NCBI RefSeq assembly: GCF_030373265.1
Contig: NZ_JAUCZC010000020.1
Location: forward strand, 1 to 64,000
Direction of reading: 5' to 3'
DNA from: Blastomonas sp.
GTDB taxonomy: Bacteria; Pseudomonadota; Alphaproteobacteria; Sphingomonadales; Sphingomonadaceae
Length of the DNA stretch: 64,000 nt
Shown: positions 16,388-26,207 of the stretch, piece after piece
How the letters are laid out: every line of letters begins with the position of its first letter
Position numbering within the stretch: position 1 is the stretch's first letter
Notes under the pieces: model-generated
What the model was told of the DNA's origin: nothing
Databases searched by the model: none
What the model saw: the letters and a program-made list of their open reading frames with translations, nothing else
Program-made: the position numbers and the translations under genes

Positions 16388-16891
16388 TTATTCCGCTTCG
16401 CTGTCGCTATCGGCGTCGCCCCAGTCACCGGTCAGGTCGACAGGTGCATTGGGCTGTACCGTGGAAACGGCGTGCTTATAGGCAAGCTGGGCCATGCCTT
16501 CACGCTCAAGCAGCATGCAGAACAGGTCATAGGCCGCAACCTTGCCCTGCAGCATGACGCCGTTGATCAGGAACATTGTCACCGGGACGCCGGTTTCCTG
16601 TACCGTTCGCAGGAAAACTTCCTGCAAGTTGCGGTTCTTGGCGTTCTTCGCGCCCATCAGGCCGGAAAAAATGCCAAGATCGATCGGTTGGGCCGGCATG
16701 ACAGTCGAGATCGCGTGTTTGTACACCAGCTGCGACTGGCCATCGCGGCGAAGCATCACCGAAAAATTGTCAAACCAGGTCACGATGCCCTGCAGCTTGA
16801 CCCCCTTCACCAGAAACATGGTTACCGGAATCTTCGATTTTCTTAACGAGTTCAGGAACACGTCCTGAATGTTTTGAGCCTTTTCGGTCAT
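16388..16891 (-). CDS. hfq: Tandem-domain RNA chaperone Hfq
   Basis: A 167-residue protein made of two complete Hfq (Sm-like) domains in one chain: about 5-68 and 86-149, joined by a linker of roughly 18 residues, with an acidic tail ([12 protein letters not shown]). Ordinary Hfq has one domain per chain. Both copies keep the Sm2 signature YKHAxST (57-63 and 138-144). Domain 1 keeps Gln9-Asp10, Lys32 and basic rim residues (R17, K18, K20). Domain 2 has Gln90-Glu91, Met113 in place of the proximal-face Lys, and Gln98-Glu99-Thr100-Gly101 where the basic rim should be. A pseudo-hexamer of three chains is the simplest assembly. ATG 16891 is chosen for the GGGGG upstream and the alignment to family N-termini. 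Confidence 0.95.
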   Translation of the reverse strand: MTEKAQNIQDVFLNSLRKSKIPVTMFLVKGVKLQGIVTWFDNFSVMLRRDGQSQLVYKHAISTVMPAQPIDLGIFSGLMGAKNAKNRNLQEVFLRTVQETGVPVTMFLINGVMLQGKVAAYDLFCMLLEREGMAQLAYKHAVSTVQPNAPVDLTGDWGDADSDSEAE

Positions 16892-16982
16892 TCTGACCCC
16901 CGGTCTTGGTGATGACGTTGCACCACAGTTCATGAAAAGTCCGTCCTTCACGTCCGGACCCGACTGCAGCCGATAGCTGCAG

Positions 16983-16996
16983 CACTATACATAGTG
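16983..16996. promoter_or_regulatory. Inverted repeat in the hfq upstream region
   Basis: CACTATACATAGTG has 6-bp arms with a 2-bp centre, about 92 bases upstream of the hfq start. On the minus strand it contains TATAGT, which could serve as a -10, but no good -35 was found at the right distance. A role in hfq transcription is a guess from position. Confidence 0.35.
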
Positions 16997-17044
16997 GCGA
17001 ACCCCCCCGTCGCCAATGGCCAGTTTACGGGTTTTCCTGCGCCA

Positions 17045-18409
17045 TCAACGGTCGTGCAACCCAAGCAGCTTGAGTTTGCGATGCAGCGCAGAACGCTCCA
17101 TTCCGATGAACTCGGCAGTCTTGGAGATATTGCCCGAGAACCTGCGGATCTGGATCTTGAGATATTCGCGTTCGAAGCTCTCCCGCGCCTCGCGCAATGG
17201 GACGCCCATCAGGCTGGAAACCCCTGCCGCGCGCCCACCGTCGCCTTGCACCAGTTCGGGCGGAAGCATGTCGACATCGATGCGCGAAAGCCTGCCGCGC
17301 GGCGCCAGGATGATCGTCCGCTCGATGACATTGCGCAATTGCCGGACGTTGCCCGGCCAGTTGTAGCTCTGCAGCGCCGCCATGGCTTCGCTGCTGGTCT
17401 CGGGTGGGGTAATGCCGTGCTCGCTGGCGAACCGCGCGACATAGTGCTCGACCAGAGGCGGGATGTCGTCGCGCCGTTCACTGAGCGCGGGGATCTCGAC
17501 CGGCACCACATTCAGGCGATAGAACAGATCTTCGCGGAAACGCCCCTCGGCGATCTCGTGCTCCAGATTGCGAGAGGTGGCCGAGACAAACCGGACGTCG
17601 ACCTTGATCGGTCGGGTGGCGCCGACGCGCGAGAAGCTTTGGTCGGTGAGCACGCGCAAGATCTTGGCCTGGGTCGATTCCGGCATGTCGGCGACCTCGT
17701 CGAGGAAGAGCGTGCCGCCGTGGGCGCGTTCGAGCAGGCCGGATGTCGCCACCCTGCCCTGATCCTCTTCGCCGAACAGCTCCTGTTCGAACCGGTCCGG
17801 GGTCATCCGCGCCGAATTGACCGTGATGAACGGGCCGCCCGATCGTCCGCTCCAGCTGTGAAGCAACCGCGCCGCGACCTCCTTGCCGACCCCCGCAGGC
17901 CCTGTAATCAGCAACCGACTGCCGCTGTTGGCCACCCGCTTGAGCGTAGCGCGGACCGCATTGATTGCGCTCGAACTGCCGGTCAGCTCGTCGGAAATAC
18001 CCAGCTTTTCACGGAGCTGCGCATTCTCGCGGCGCAACCGCGCCGTTTCTGTTCCGCGCGCGACCATATGGATCAGCCGCTCGGCCTCAAACGGCTTTTC
18101 GATAAAATCCATGGCCCCGCGCGAAATGGCAGAGACGGCGGTGTCGATGTTGCCGTGGCCCGAGAAGATGATCACCGGCAGATCGGCATCGCGCGCCTTG
18201 ATCTCGTCGAGCAGTTCCAGCCCGTCGAGCTTGCTGCCTTTCAACCAGACATCGAGCAGCACAAGCGAGGGCCGGCGTTCGTCGATCGCGGCGAGCGCAG
18301 CGTCGCTTCCTCCCGCTGACCGGCAGCTGTAGCCCTCGTCCTCCAGCACACCGGCAACAAGGTCCCGGATGTCGCGTTCGTCATCTACGATTAGGATTTC
18401 CAAAGTCAT
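17045..18409 (-). CDS. ntrX: Response regulator NtrX
   Basis: Partner of NtrY in the alphaproteobacterial NtrYX system, linked to nitrogen, redox and envelope control. Domains in order: receiver (phosphoacceptor Asp53 in LLDVW), AAA+ domain (Walker A GPAGVGKE), and a Fis-type C-terminal HTH (NISKTAEFIGMERSALHRKL). The segment after ELFGEE reads DQGRVATSGLLERAHGGTL, so the GAFTGA loop that contacts sigma-54 is missing, as is usual for NtrX. It starts three bases downstream of ntrY. Confidence 0.96.
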   Translation of the reverse strand: MTLEILIVDDERDIRDLVAGVLEDEGYSCRSAGGSDAALAAIDERRPSLVLLDVWLKGSKLDGLELLDEIKARDADLPVIIFSGHGNIDTAVSAISRGAMDFIEKPFEAERLIHMVARGTETARLRRENAQLREKLGISDELTGSSSAINAVRATLKRVANSGSRLLITGPAGVGKEVAARLLHSWSGRSGGPFITVNSARMTPDRFEQELFGEEDQGRVATSGLLERAHGGTLFLDEVADMPESTQAKILRVLTDQSFSRVGATRPIKVDVRFVSATSRNLEHEIAEGRFREDLFYRLNVVPVEIPALSERRDDIPPLVEHYVARFASEHGITPPETSSEAMAALQSYNWPGNVRQLRNVIERTIILAPRGRLSRIDVDMLPPELVQGDGGRAAGVSSLMGVPLREARESFEREYLKIQIRRFSGNISKTAEFIGMERSALHRKLKLLGLHDR

Positions 18410-18412
18410 AGA

Positions 18413-20746
18413 TCAGTTGCTTCCCTCATCCTGTGCCGTGCGGCTCAGTTCGCTGTGCTGGCGTCCCGTCTGATATCCGGGCGCGGCCGTCTGTTCGGAG
18501 TCGCCGCGCCTGATCGCGGACGCCGCGCCTGCGGCATCCTGGACTGCGCTGGCAAGCAGCAGATCGGTATCGAGACGGATAACGACCCGGGTTCCGCCCG
18601 AAGCGTTGGACTCGAACGATAGGTCGCCGAAATGCTCCTCGACGATCTTCTTGACGATCGCGAGCCCGAGGCCCGTCCCCTTTTCGCGCGTGGTCATATA
18701 GGGCTCGACGATGCGGTCTCGGTCTGCAGGCAGCCCGATGCCGTTATCGTCCAGCGCCAGAACCAGATACTGCTCCTGCCGGGTGATGCACGCGGACACG
18801 CGGCCCTGATGCGTTTCATCGCTCTGAACTCTGGCTTCAATGGCCTCCACGGCATTCTTCAGGATATTCGTTACCGCCTGGCCGATCTGGCGGCGGTCAC
18901 AGCGCAGGTCGCTGCCGTCGTGGCTGCCCTCGGTCTCGAACTGGATCGCGGGATGCGCCACTTCCTGCAGGAAGATCGCCTGACGGATCAGATCGAAGAA
19001 ATTCTCTTCGCGAAACACTGGCTTGGGCATCCGCGCAAAGGACGAGAACTCGTCGACCATGTTGCGCAGGTCACCAACCTGGCGAACGATTGTGTCGGTC
19101 AATTGGCCGAAGGTCGGGTCGTCTTCGCTGACCTTCTTGGCATAGCGCCGCTTGAGCCGTTCGGCCGCCAGCTGGATCGGCGTGAGCGGGTTCTTGATCT
19201 CGTGCGCGATACGCCGCGCCACGTCGGACCACGCCGCCTGGCGCTGATCAACCAGCTGCTGGGTGATATCCTCGAAGGTGATGACCAGCCCATAAGGCTC
19301 GCGCACCGCCCGGACGGCCAGCGTGAGCAGGTCGCTGCCCCGCGAATACTGGATCACCGCCTTTTCGGTGCCGTCGGCGACCAGCCGGGCAAATGGTGGC
19401 GCAATGCTGGAGAGCGTACAGCCAAGGCACTGCTCGACATCGATCAGCAGCAGCCGCTGGGCGGTGCTGTTCATCAACCGCACCGTCCCCATGGGGTCGA
19501 CCGAAATCACGCCGGCGCTAACCGATTCCAGCACCGCTTCGGTAAACGCGCGGCGGTCATCGAGCTGGCTGTTGGCGCGGATCAGCGCGGACGTTTGTTC
19601 GGACAACCGGCTCGCCATCCGGTTGAAAGCGCGTCCGAGAACGCCGACTTCGTCGGTTCGGTTGGCTGTATCGACGCGGGTTGCGAAATTGCCCGTGCTG
19701 ATGTCTCTCGCGGCGCTGGCCATGTCGGTCAACGGTCGCACCATACGGTCAGCGAACTTGAGCGCCGCCCAAAGCGCCACCGCGACCAGCAGCAGCGACA
19801 CCACGAACAGCGCGATGTTGAAGCGTACCTGCAGCGTTTGCGATCGGGAAAACAGCGCCTTGTAATCGGAAAGCACCGTCTGCGCGCGCTCCCACTGGCT
19901 CAGCGCGAGCTGGTTCGAGGCGCGCGCGACATAGAGATAGACCTTGGCTTCCTTGTCGAGCGGCGTGACAACCTCGATCCGGTCGGCTTCGGCCGAGACC
20001 ACCGCAGTTTCGCCTGCCTCAAGCTGGCGCACGATGTCGGGTGTTACCCGGTCGGCCGATGTGCGGTTGTCCGGGTCGACGATCGCTGCGGTGCGAATGA
20101 CGCCGTCGTCGCCCATCTCGACGATCGCCGACTCGTTCATCTTGCGGCCAACCACCTGGAAAATATAGGCCTCGGCGAATTCCGGGCTGTCGATGCGGGT
20201 CTGCTGCAGATACTCGCGCAGATCGCTCGCCATCGCCACGGTTTCCGCCGAAACGTCGCGTCGGCCCTCTTCGTAATAGCCGCGAGCCAAATCATTCGCG
20301 TTTTCCAGCATGCCGCGTGCACGATCCGAGAACCAGAACTCCACGCCATACTGAAACAGGAGCGATGTGATCACGACCACCAGCAGCATCGGAATCGATG
20401 AGATCAGCGAAAACAGCGCGACGAACCGGACATGCAGGCGCCCGGTTCCCTGCTCACCGCTGATCCCGGCTCGGTTGATCGCAACCCGCCTGCCGATAAG
20501 CGCCAGCAACGCCATTGCAGGCACCAGATTGCCGACAAGCAGCGTCGCGGTGAGCGATGCCGGCACCATGACCCCACGGCCCTGATAGCTGCTGACCAGC
20601 CAGAAGGAGAGGCCGATGATGACCACCAGCAGCAGCACACAGCCAATTTCCAGCAGGGGAAACAGGTTGCCTTTGCGCATCATGACGGCGAGGCGTCGCG
20701 CGAGGCGGCCTTTGCGAGGTTGGGGCAGTGCGGATGACGCCAGCAT
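18413..20746 (-). CDS. ntrY: Sensor histidine kinase NtrY
   Basis: A 777-residue membrane kinase. Three hydrophobic segments lie in the first ~135 residues (for example LLLVVIIGLSFWLV), followed by a large periplasmic part and a fourth segment (IALFVVSLLLVAVALWAALK), then HAMP (MVRPLTDMASAARDIS), PAS, HisKA with phosphoacceptor His515 in RRIAHEIKNPL, and an HATPase domain with DDNGIGLP and GTGLGLAIVKK. The long N-terminal membrane domain is the NtrY hallmark. A GTTGT/ACAAC inverted repeat (20748-20763) lies immediately upstream of the ATG; no strong ribosome binding site is visible. Confidence 0.96.
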   Translation of the reverse strand: MLASSALPQPRKGRLARRLAVMMRKGNLFPLLEIGCVLLLVVIIGLSFWLVSSYQGRGVMVPASLTATLLVGNLVPAMALLALIGRRVAINRAGISGEQGTGRLHVRFVALFSLISSIPMLLVVVITSLLFQYGVEFWFSDRARGMLENANDLARGYYEEGRRDVSAETVAMASDLREYLQQTRIDSPEFAEAYIFQVVGRKMNESAIVEMGDDGVIRTAAIVDPDNRTSADRVTPDIVRQLEAGETAVVSAEADRIEVVTPLDKEAKVYLYVARASNQLALSQWERAQTVLSDYKALFSRSQTLQVRFNIALFVVSLLLVAVALWAALKFADRMVRPLTDMASAARDISTGNFATRVDTANRTDEVGVLGRAFNRMASRLSEQTSALIRANSQLDDRRAFTEAVLESVSAGVISVDPMGTVRLMNSTAQRLLLIDVEQCLGCTLSSIAPPFARLVADGTEKAVIQYSRGSDLLTLAVRAVREPYGLVITFEDITQQLVDQRQAAWSDVARRIAHEIKNPLTPIQLAAERLKRRYAKKVSEDDPTFGQLTDTIVRQVGDLRNMVDEFSSFARMPKPVFREENFFDLIRQAIFLQEVAHPAIQFETEGSHDGSDLRCDRRQIGQAVTNILKNAVEAIEARVQSDETHQGRVSACITRQEQYLVLALDDNGIGLPADRDRIVEPYMTTREKGTGLGLAIVKKIVEEHFGDLSFESNASGGTRVVIRLDTDLLLASAVQDAAGAASAIRRGDSEQTAAPGYQTGRQHSELSRTAQDEGSN

Positions 20747-20861
20747 AGTTGTCAGTTTACAACAGGTGCGTTGCCAGAATACAAGGCATTTCGCGTCAGG
20801 GGCCCGAATGTCGGCGTATATCGCACCCGCTTTGGCGCAGTCTCACGTCCGGCATGAACGA

Positions 20862-22265
20862 CTAGAGCGCGCCCAGCCCATGCTCGACCAGCTTCTTGCG
20901 AAGCGTGTTGCGGTTGATCCCCAGCATGGCGGCGGCCTTGACCTGATTACCGTCGCATTGCCGCATGATCGACTGAAGTAACGGGATTTCGAACGCTGCC
21001 AGCGCGCACTCATAGACTGCGCCCGGCTCTGGTCGCTCGGTGAGCAGGAAGCGGTTGACCGCCTGGCCGAAATCGCTCTCCTCGCGGCGGGTCTCGCCTC
21101 CCAGAGCGGGCTCATCGAAAATGCCGCCGAGAGCCTCCGAGGTGATCAGATCGTCACGGCTCATGATCACCGAGCGGAACACCAGATTGCGCAGTTCGCG
21201 AACATTGCCGCGCCAGTTGCGCCGTTGCATAGCAGCGATGGCGCTGTCGTCGAAGGACCGGCGCGGCAGGCCTTCCTGCACGGCAAGCGCCAGGAAGTGG
21301 TCTACCAGAGCCGGTATGTCGCTGAGCCGTTCGCGCAGCGGCGGCAGCTCGATGGGTACGACGTTGATGCGGTAATACAGATCCTCGCGGAACAGACCGG
21401 CTTCGATCAGCGGGCCGAACGGCTTGTTGGTCGCAGCAAGGAAGCGCACGTCGAGTTCGATCTCGCGATGGCCCCCGACCCGGGTAATGCGCCCGGTCTG
21501 GAGCGTGCGCAGGAGGCGCGTCTGCGCCTGCATCGGCATGTCACCGATCTCGTCGAGGAACAATGTACCGCCATGGGCCTGTTCGAACTTCCCGATCGAC
21601 TGGGTGACCGCGCCGGTGAACGCGCCCTTTTCATGCCCGAACAGCTCGGACTCGATCAGCTCGGCCGGGATCGCTGCCATGTTGACGGCGACGAAGGGGC
21701 CCTGCTTGCGGTGCCCCAACTGGTGGATCGCCTCAGCCACCAGTTCCTTGCCGGTGCCCGATTCTCCGAGAATGAGCACCGACAGATCGTTGCGCAGCAC
21801 CCGGGTGATCATGCGATAGACCGTCTGCATTGGTGCACTGCGCCCGACCAGCGGCAGGCCGCTGTCGGCAGGATCGGCGTCAAGACTGCCCGACGTATCG
21901 CCGCTGCGCGCAACCGCCTGCAGCACGGCGCGGATCAGCTCGTCGAGATCGAAAGGCTTCGGAAAGTACTCGTACGCACCGGCCTCACTCGCGCGGACCG
22001 CCGTGTCGAGCGTGTTCTGCGCCGACAGCACGATGACCGGCGTATCGGGATGCCGATCGAGCACAGCGTCCAGCGTCGCAATGCCATCGCCATCTTCCAG
22101 CATGACATCGGTGAGGATCGCGGCATAGCGCTTATTCGCGATCAGCGCGTTGCGCCGGGCGATCGAGGTGCAATGGTCCACCGCGCAGCCTTCTGCCTCC
22201 AGCGCCGCCATGATGACCTGGCTGATCGAGCGATCATCCTCCACCAGCAGGACCGATTTTCCCAT
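20862..22265 (-). CDS. ntrC: Nitrogen regulator NtrC (sigma-54 activator)
   Basis: Receiver with Asp53 (LTDVMLEDG), AAA+ domain with Walker A GESGTGKE and an intact GAFTGA at 214-219, then a Fis-type HTH (NQVKAAAMLGINRNTLRKKL). When phosphorylated by NtrB it activates RpoN-dependent promoters of nitrogen-assimilation genes. The 467-residue length is normal. It is followed by 115 non-coding bases before ntrY, so ntrYX may have its own promoter. Confidence 0.97.
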   Translation of the reverse strand: MGKSVLLVEDDRSISQVIMAALEAEGCAVDHCTSIARRNALIANKRYAAILTDVMLEDGDGIATLDAVLDRHPDTPVIVLSAQNTLDTAVRASEAGAYEYFPKPFDLDELIRAVLQAVARSGDTSGSLDADPADSGLPLVGRSAPMQTVYRMITRVLRNDLSVLILGESGTGKELVAEAIHQLGHRKQGPFVAVNMAAIPAELIESELFGHEKGAFTGAVTQSIGKFEQAHGGTLFLDEIGDMPMQAQTRLLRTLQTGRITRVGGHREIELDVRFLAATNKPFGPLIEAGLFREDLYYRINVVPIELPPLRERLSDIPALVDHFLALAVQEGLPRRSFDDSAIAAMQRRNWRGNVRELRNLVFRSVIMSRDDLITSEALGGIFDEPALGGETRREESDFGQAVNRFLLTERPEPGAVYECALAAFEIPLLQSIMRQCDGNQVKAAAMLGINRNTLRKKLVEHGLGAL

Positions 22266-22270
22266 GACGT

Positions 22271-23350
22271 TCAGTTCCCCTGTGCTGCCAGCGGCAGAAA
22301 CAGCCGGAAACTGGTCAACCCCTGATGATCGTCGCGCTCGTGCACGATGCGGCCGTTCATGTCGCGCACAAGCTTCTGGACCAAAGCGAGCCCGAGCCCC
22401 TGCCCGGTCTTTTTGGTGGTGACGAACGGTGAGAAAATGTCCTCGGCGATCTTGGCATCCAGCCCGGGGCCGTTATCGCTCACCCGGATCTCGACCGGGA
22501 GGCGGACATAGCCGCCAGCCCGCGACAGCCGCAGCCTCACGCCGCTGACGAACTTTGTGGTCAGCGTGATGCAGGCATCGTCCTGGCCCTCCATCGCCTC
22601 TCGGGCGTTAGTGATCAGGTTGAGCAGGACTTGCACCAGATTGTCTGCATCGGCCAGCACCGGCGGGATCGAGGGATCGAACTGCTCGACGAAGCGCACG
22701 GTATCGGGATGCGCGGTCTCGACGATCTCGCGTACTCGGCTAAGCGGTTCATAGATGTTGCAGGGGCCGACAGGAGCGGCCGTGCGCCGGGTAAGCGACT
22801 GCATCTGATCGATCAGCAACGCGATCCGATCAACCTCGGCCGTGATCAGCCCGGACAGCCGGCGGCCTGGTCCGTCGAGTTGTCGCTCGATAAGCTGAGC
22901 CGCTCCCTTGATGGCGGCAAGCGGGTTCTTGATTTCATGCGCCAGAATATCAGGGCCGCGCACCGCGAATCCCTCGGTGGCCGGCTCGCTGTCGAACAGC
23001 GGCGAACCCGCGCCGGATTCGTTCAGCACCAGCAGCTGCCACCCCTCGCCCACCGGACTGAGCGAGATATCGACTTTGCGCTGGCTGCTGCGCCCGATGT
23101 GCACCTGCATGCCATGCGCAGCAAGGTTGGTGTCGGGCTGATCGAGCGCGAGGACGATCCGGGCGTCGTCGAACCGCAGGAACTCCGACAAGGGCCTGCC
23201 GATCAGACGCCGCGCGCTTTGCTCGAGCATGTTCTCCGCCGCAGCGTTGGCAGCGGCGATAGTCCGGTCGGCATGCAGCATGACCACGGCCATCGGCAGG
23301 CTTTGCAGCTGCGCGGCGGCGTCGGGGGCCAGTCCGGTGATCGCCTCCAT
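22271..23350 (-). CDS. ntrB: Nitrogen sensor kinase NtrB
   Basis: Soluble PAS-containing kinase/phosphatase that controls NtrC in response to PII. The PAS domain covers about 15-120. HisKA contains LAHEIKNPLAAIKGAAQLIE with His138, and the HATPase domain shows SDNGPGLDAKI and GQGLGLALVQKLV. No transmembrane segment is present, which separates it from NtrY. Its start codon overlaps the dusB stop (TGATG), the classic alphaproteobacterial dusB-ntrB coupling. 359 residues. Confidence 0.96.
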   Translation of the reverse strand: MEAITGLAPDAAAQLQSLPMAVVMLHADRTIAAANAAAENMLEQSARRLIGRPLSEFLRFDDARIVLALDQPDTNLAAHGMQVHIGRSSQRKVDISLSPVGEGWQLLVLNESGAGSPLFDSEPATEGFAVRGPDILAHEIKNPLAAIKGAAQLIERQLDGPGRRLSGLITAEVDRIALLIDQMQSLTRRTAAPVGPCNIYEPLSRVREIVETAHPDTVRFVEQFDPSIPPVLADADNLVQVLLNLITNAREAMEGQDDACITLTTKFVSGVRLRLSRAGGYVRLPVEIRVSDNGPGLDAKIAEDIFSPFVTTKKTGQGLGLALVQKLVRDMNGRIVHERDDHQGLTSFRLFLPLAAQGN

Positions 23351-24357
23351 CAGGCGGCGGCGCGGCGCAGCCAGGGGCGGTAGAATTCGCCCAGCATATT
23401 CATGACCACATCGGGATTGTCGATCTGGTTCATCTTGTTGCGCAGCTCTGCCGAGCCGGACAGGCCCTTGGTGTACCAACCCAGATGCTTGCGTGCGATC
23501 TTGACGCCGACATCGCTGCCATAATGCTCCAGCATCGCGTGATAATGCTCGATGATCAGGTGGAACTGCTCGTCCAGATCGGGATCGGGCAGAATCTCGC
23601 CGGTGCGCAGCGCGTGCATCACCTGGCCCAGCAGCCAGGGCTTGCCATAGGCGCCGCGGCCGATCATGACGCCATCCGCGCCGCTCTGGTCGAGCGCGGT
23701 GCGGGCATCTTCGACGCTGCAGATATCGCCGTTGACGATCACCGGCAGCTTGACCGCCTGCTTGACCTTCGCGACGAACGCCCAGTCGGCGCTGCCCTTG
23801 TACATCTGGTTGCGGGTGCGGCCGTGCACCGTGATCATCTGCGCGCCAAGGTCCTCGGCAATCCGCGCGAGTTCGGGCGCATTGAGGCTGTCATGACACC
23901 AGCCCATCCGCATCTTGACCGTCACCGGCACCTTCACGGCCTTCACCGTGGCTTCGATCAACGCGGCGGCGAGCGGCAGATCGCGCATCAGCGCCGATCC
24001 CGCATCGCCGTTGACGACCTTCTTGACCGGGCAGCCCATGTTGATGTCGATGATCGCAGCGCCGCGATCCTCGTTGAGCTTGGCCGCCTCGGCCATCTGC
24101 CTGGGGCCGCAGCCGGCAAGCTGCATCGACACCGGTTCCTCGACCGCGTGCCATGCGGCCTTCTGCAGCGACTGGCGCGTCTCGCGGATCATCGCCTCGC
24201 TGGCGATCATTTCGGTGACGTTGAGCCCCGATCCATAGCGCCGCACCAATGTGCGGAACGGCATGTCGGTGACGCCGGTCATCGGTGCGAGCAGCACAGG
24301 CTCGTCGATCTGAAGGGAGCCGATCTGGATCGGCTTGAGCGTAGGGGTGTGGGTCAT
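23350..24357 (-). CDS. dusB: tRNA-dihydrouridine synthase DusB (NifR3 type)
   Basis: Reduces uridines in the tRNA D-loop with FMN and NADPH. N-terminal [14 protein letters not shown] and the catalytic Cys109 in [14 protein letters not shown] are present, followed by [22 protein letters not shown] and a phosphate-binding [16 protein letters not shown] 24357 gives 335 residues, typical for DusB. It is the first gene of the ntr operon on the minus strand. Confidence 0.96.
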   Translation of the reverse strand: MTHTPTLKPIQIGSLQIDEPVLLAPMTGVTDMPFRTLVRRYGSGLNVTEMIASEAMIRETRQSLQKAAWHAVEEPVSMQLAGCGPRQMAEAAKLNEDRGAAIIDINMGCPVKKVVNGDAGSALMRDLPLAAALIEATVKAVKVPVTVKMRMGWCHDSLNAPELARIAEDLGAQMITVHGRTRNQMYKGSADWAFVAKVKQAVKLPVIVNGDICSVEDARTALDQSGADGVMIGRGAYGKPWLLGQVMHALRTGEILPDPDLDEQFHLIIEHYHAMLEHYGSDVGVKIARKHLGWYTKGLSGSAELRNKMNQIDNPDVVMNMLGEFYRPWLRRAAA

Positions 24358-24368
24358 GGTCGGTATGT

Positions 24369-24383
24369 GCCTAATATTTAGGC
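24369..24383. promoter_or_regulatory. Inverted repeat and promoter-like sequence between dusB and ispDF
   Basis: GCCTAATATTTAGGC has perfect 6-bp arms around a 3-bp centre and lies 12 bases upstream of the dusB ATG. On the minus strand TTGCGA, 17 bases and TATTAG form a weak sigma-70-like promoter running through it. It could be an operator for the dusB-ntrBC transcript; no NtrC consensus (TGCACC-N5-GGTGCA) is recognisable here. Confidence 0.4.
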
Positions 24384-24443
24384 AGGCCCATAATCGCAAA
24401 GCGGCTGGCGGGCAAGCGGCTCTTGGTCTATGCCCCGCGCCCG

Positions 24444-25646
24444 ATGCACGATGCAACGCCCAGCCTTGCCAGCGATACCCCCCGCACAGCCGCGCTGATC
24501 GTGGCTGCGGGCAAGGGTCTGCGCGCTGGCGGCGACGTGCCAAAGCAGTTCGCAGACTATGACGGCAAGCCCTTGTTGCGCCACAGCGTCGAAGCGTTTG
24601 CGCGATGGCAGAGCGCGCCGCTGATCGTTGTCGTCATCGGTGAAGGCCAGGATGCGATGGCGCGAGCGGCGCTCGGCGAGCTTGACGGCATCGCACTCGT
24701 GACCGGTGGCGCCGAGCGCAGCGACTCGGTCCGGCTTGGTTTGCTGGCAATTGCAGCGCTTGGCGGGATCGACCGGGTCTTCATTCATGACGCTGCCCGC
24801 CCTGCCCTGTCGTCCGACGTGCTCGACCGGCTGAACGCAGCACTGGACCATCACCAAGGTGCGGTTCCAGTATTGCCGGTGGTCGACAGCATCGCCCGCG
24901 GCGCAGATGGCGTCATGGAGCAGGCCGTCGATCGCGCCCAACTTTGGCGCATCCAGACCCCGCAGGCATTCCGCTTCGACGCCATTCTTACCGCGCATCT
25001 CGGCTGGCCGTCGGACCAGGCCGCGACCGATGACAGCCAGATCGCCCGTGCTCATGGCCTTGGCGTCGCGCTGGTCGAGGGCGATGAGGCGCTGACCAAG
25101 ATCACCTTTGCCAAGGACCTTGCCGTGCCCCATTCCCCTGTCCCGATGCCCGCCCCCATGATCGCCCGCACCGGAATGGGCTATGACGTCCACCGGTTGG
25201 TCGTTGGCGAAGAGTTGTGGCTGGGCGGTATCAAAATCGCGCATGACAAGGGGCTCGCCGGGCACAGCGATGCCGATGTCGCGCTGCATGCAATCACCGA
25301 CGCCCTGCTCGGCGCGATGGCACTGGGCGATATCGGCGAGCATTTCCCGCCCAGCGACCCGCAGTGGCGCGGCGCGGATTCGGCGCGGTTTCTGGCGCAC
25401 GCGGCATCATTGGTTAGGGCCAAGGGCGGCGTCATCGCCAATATCGATCTGACGATCATCTGCGAGGAACCGAAAATCGGCCCGCACAAAGCTTCCATTC
25501 AGCAACGCATTGCCACTCTGCTGGACCTGCGCCCCGATCAGGTCGGCGTGAAGGCGACGACGACTGAGCGGCTCGGCTTCACAGGGCGTGGCGAAGGCAT
25601 AGCGGCACAGGCGGCGGCCAGTATCATGGTCGCCGATACATTTTGA
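24444..25646 (+). CDS. ispDF: Bifunctional IspD-IspF enzyme (MEP pathway)
   Basis: Two steps of non-mevalonate isoprenoid synthesis in one chain. The N-terminal IspD (cytidylyltransferase, to about residue 225) has [26 protein letters not shown] and IQTPQAF. The C-terminal IspF (from about Met239) has GYDVH with zinc ligands Asp248 and His250, [11 protein letters not shown] and [14 protein letters not shown]. Fusion of ispD and ispF is typical of many alphaproteobacteria. ATG 24444 is preferred over an in-frame TTG at 24423 from family N-termini. Confidence 0.96.
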   Translation: MHDATPSLASDTPRTAALIVAAGKGLRAGGDVPKQFADYDGKPLLRHSVEAFARWQSAPLIVVVIGEGQDAMARAALGELDGIALVTGGAERSDSVRLGLLAIAALGGIDRVFIHDAARPALSSDVLDRLNAALDHHQGAVPVLPVVDSIARGADGVMEQAVDRAQLWRIQTPQAFRFDAILTAHLGWPSDQAATDDSQIARAHGLGVALVEGDEALTKITFAKDLAVPHSPVPMPAPMIARTGMGYDVHRLVVGEELWLGGIKIAHDKGLAGHSDADVALHAITDALLGAMALGDIGEHFPPSDPQWRGADSARFLAHAASLVRAKGGVIANIDLTIICEEPKIGPHKASIQQRIATLLDLRPDQVGVKATTTERLGFTGRGEGIAAQAAASIMVADTF

Positions 25647-25658
25647 GGACACAACGAT

Positions 25659-26207
25659 ATGACACCAATGACGCTCTTTTCCCGTTCCGCTGCCACGTTC
25701 GCGATGATCAGCGCGCTGGCCGCAAATACAGCGGCAGCGCAGACAGCCGCATGCCTGTCCACCGATCAGGCGCAGTCGGTTGCCGTTGCCGCTCTGCCCG
25801 ATGCGCTGACCAGTGCTCGCCGGGCCTGCCTGCCGCACCTGCCGGCAGCATCGGCGCTAACCCGCTCATCGGCCAAGATCACCCAGGTCTATCAGCCGGC
25901 GGCCGACCGCGCCTGGCCGACAGCCGGGCGGGCGTTCATGTCGGCGGTCGATCTGCCGCTGCCGCCGGGCACTGACCCGCAGTTGATCCGGCCCTTGCTG
26001 ACAGCGGCGATTAGCGCGCTGATAGAGCAGGAGATCAAGCCGAAGGACTGCACCGCGGTGGATGATTTCTACAGTGCTCTTGAACCACTGCCGCCTGAGA
26101 ACATGGGCAAGCTGCTGATCGCGCTGATGAAGCTGGACGATTCGTCCAAGAAGCCCGGCGAGGAAAGTAAGAACCCGTTTACCTTGTGCAAGGACGCTGT
26201 GAAGTGA
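25659..26207 (+). CDS. Secreted hypothetical protein
   Basis: A 182-residue protein that I do not recognise. A signal peptide is clear (ALAANTAAAQT, cleavage near 24-27), and the mature part contains cysteines near the start (AACLS), in RRACLP, in KDCTAVD and near the end (TLCKDAVK), which may form disulfides. A predicted helical, Ala-rich body fits a small periplasmic protein. GAGG lies upstream of the ATG. Its final codons overlap the start of the next gene (GTGA), so the two may be translationally coupled. Confidence 0.75.
   Translation: MTPMTLFSRSAATFAMISALAANTAAAQTAACLSTDQAQSVAVAALPDALTSARRACLPHLPAASALTRSSAKITQVYQPAADRAWPTAGRAFMSAVDLPLPPGTDPQLIRPLLTAAISALIEQEIKPKDCTAVDDFYSALEPLPPENMGKLLIALMKLDDSSKKPGEESKNPFTLCKDAVK

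Noticed and set aside
17045-18409. NtrX as a sigma-54 activator like NtrC
   Set aside because: The GAFTGA loop is replaced by DQGRVAT, so contact with sigma-54 is unlikely.
18632-20401. Long open frame on the plus strand opposite ntrY
   Set aside because: High-GC third positions make such antisense frames; the minus-strand protein has complete kinase motifs.
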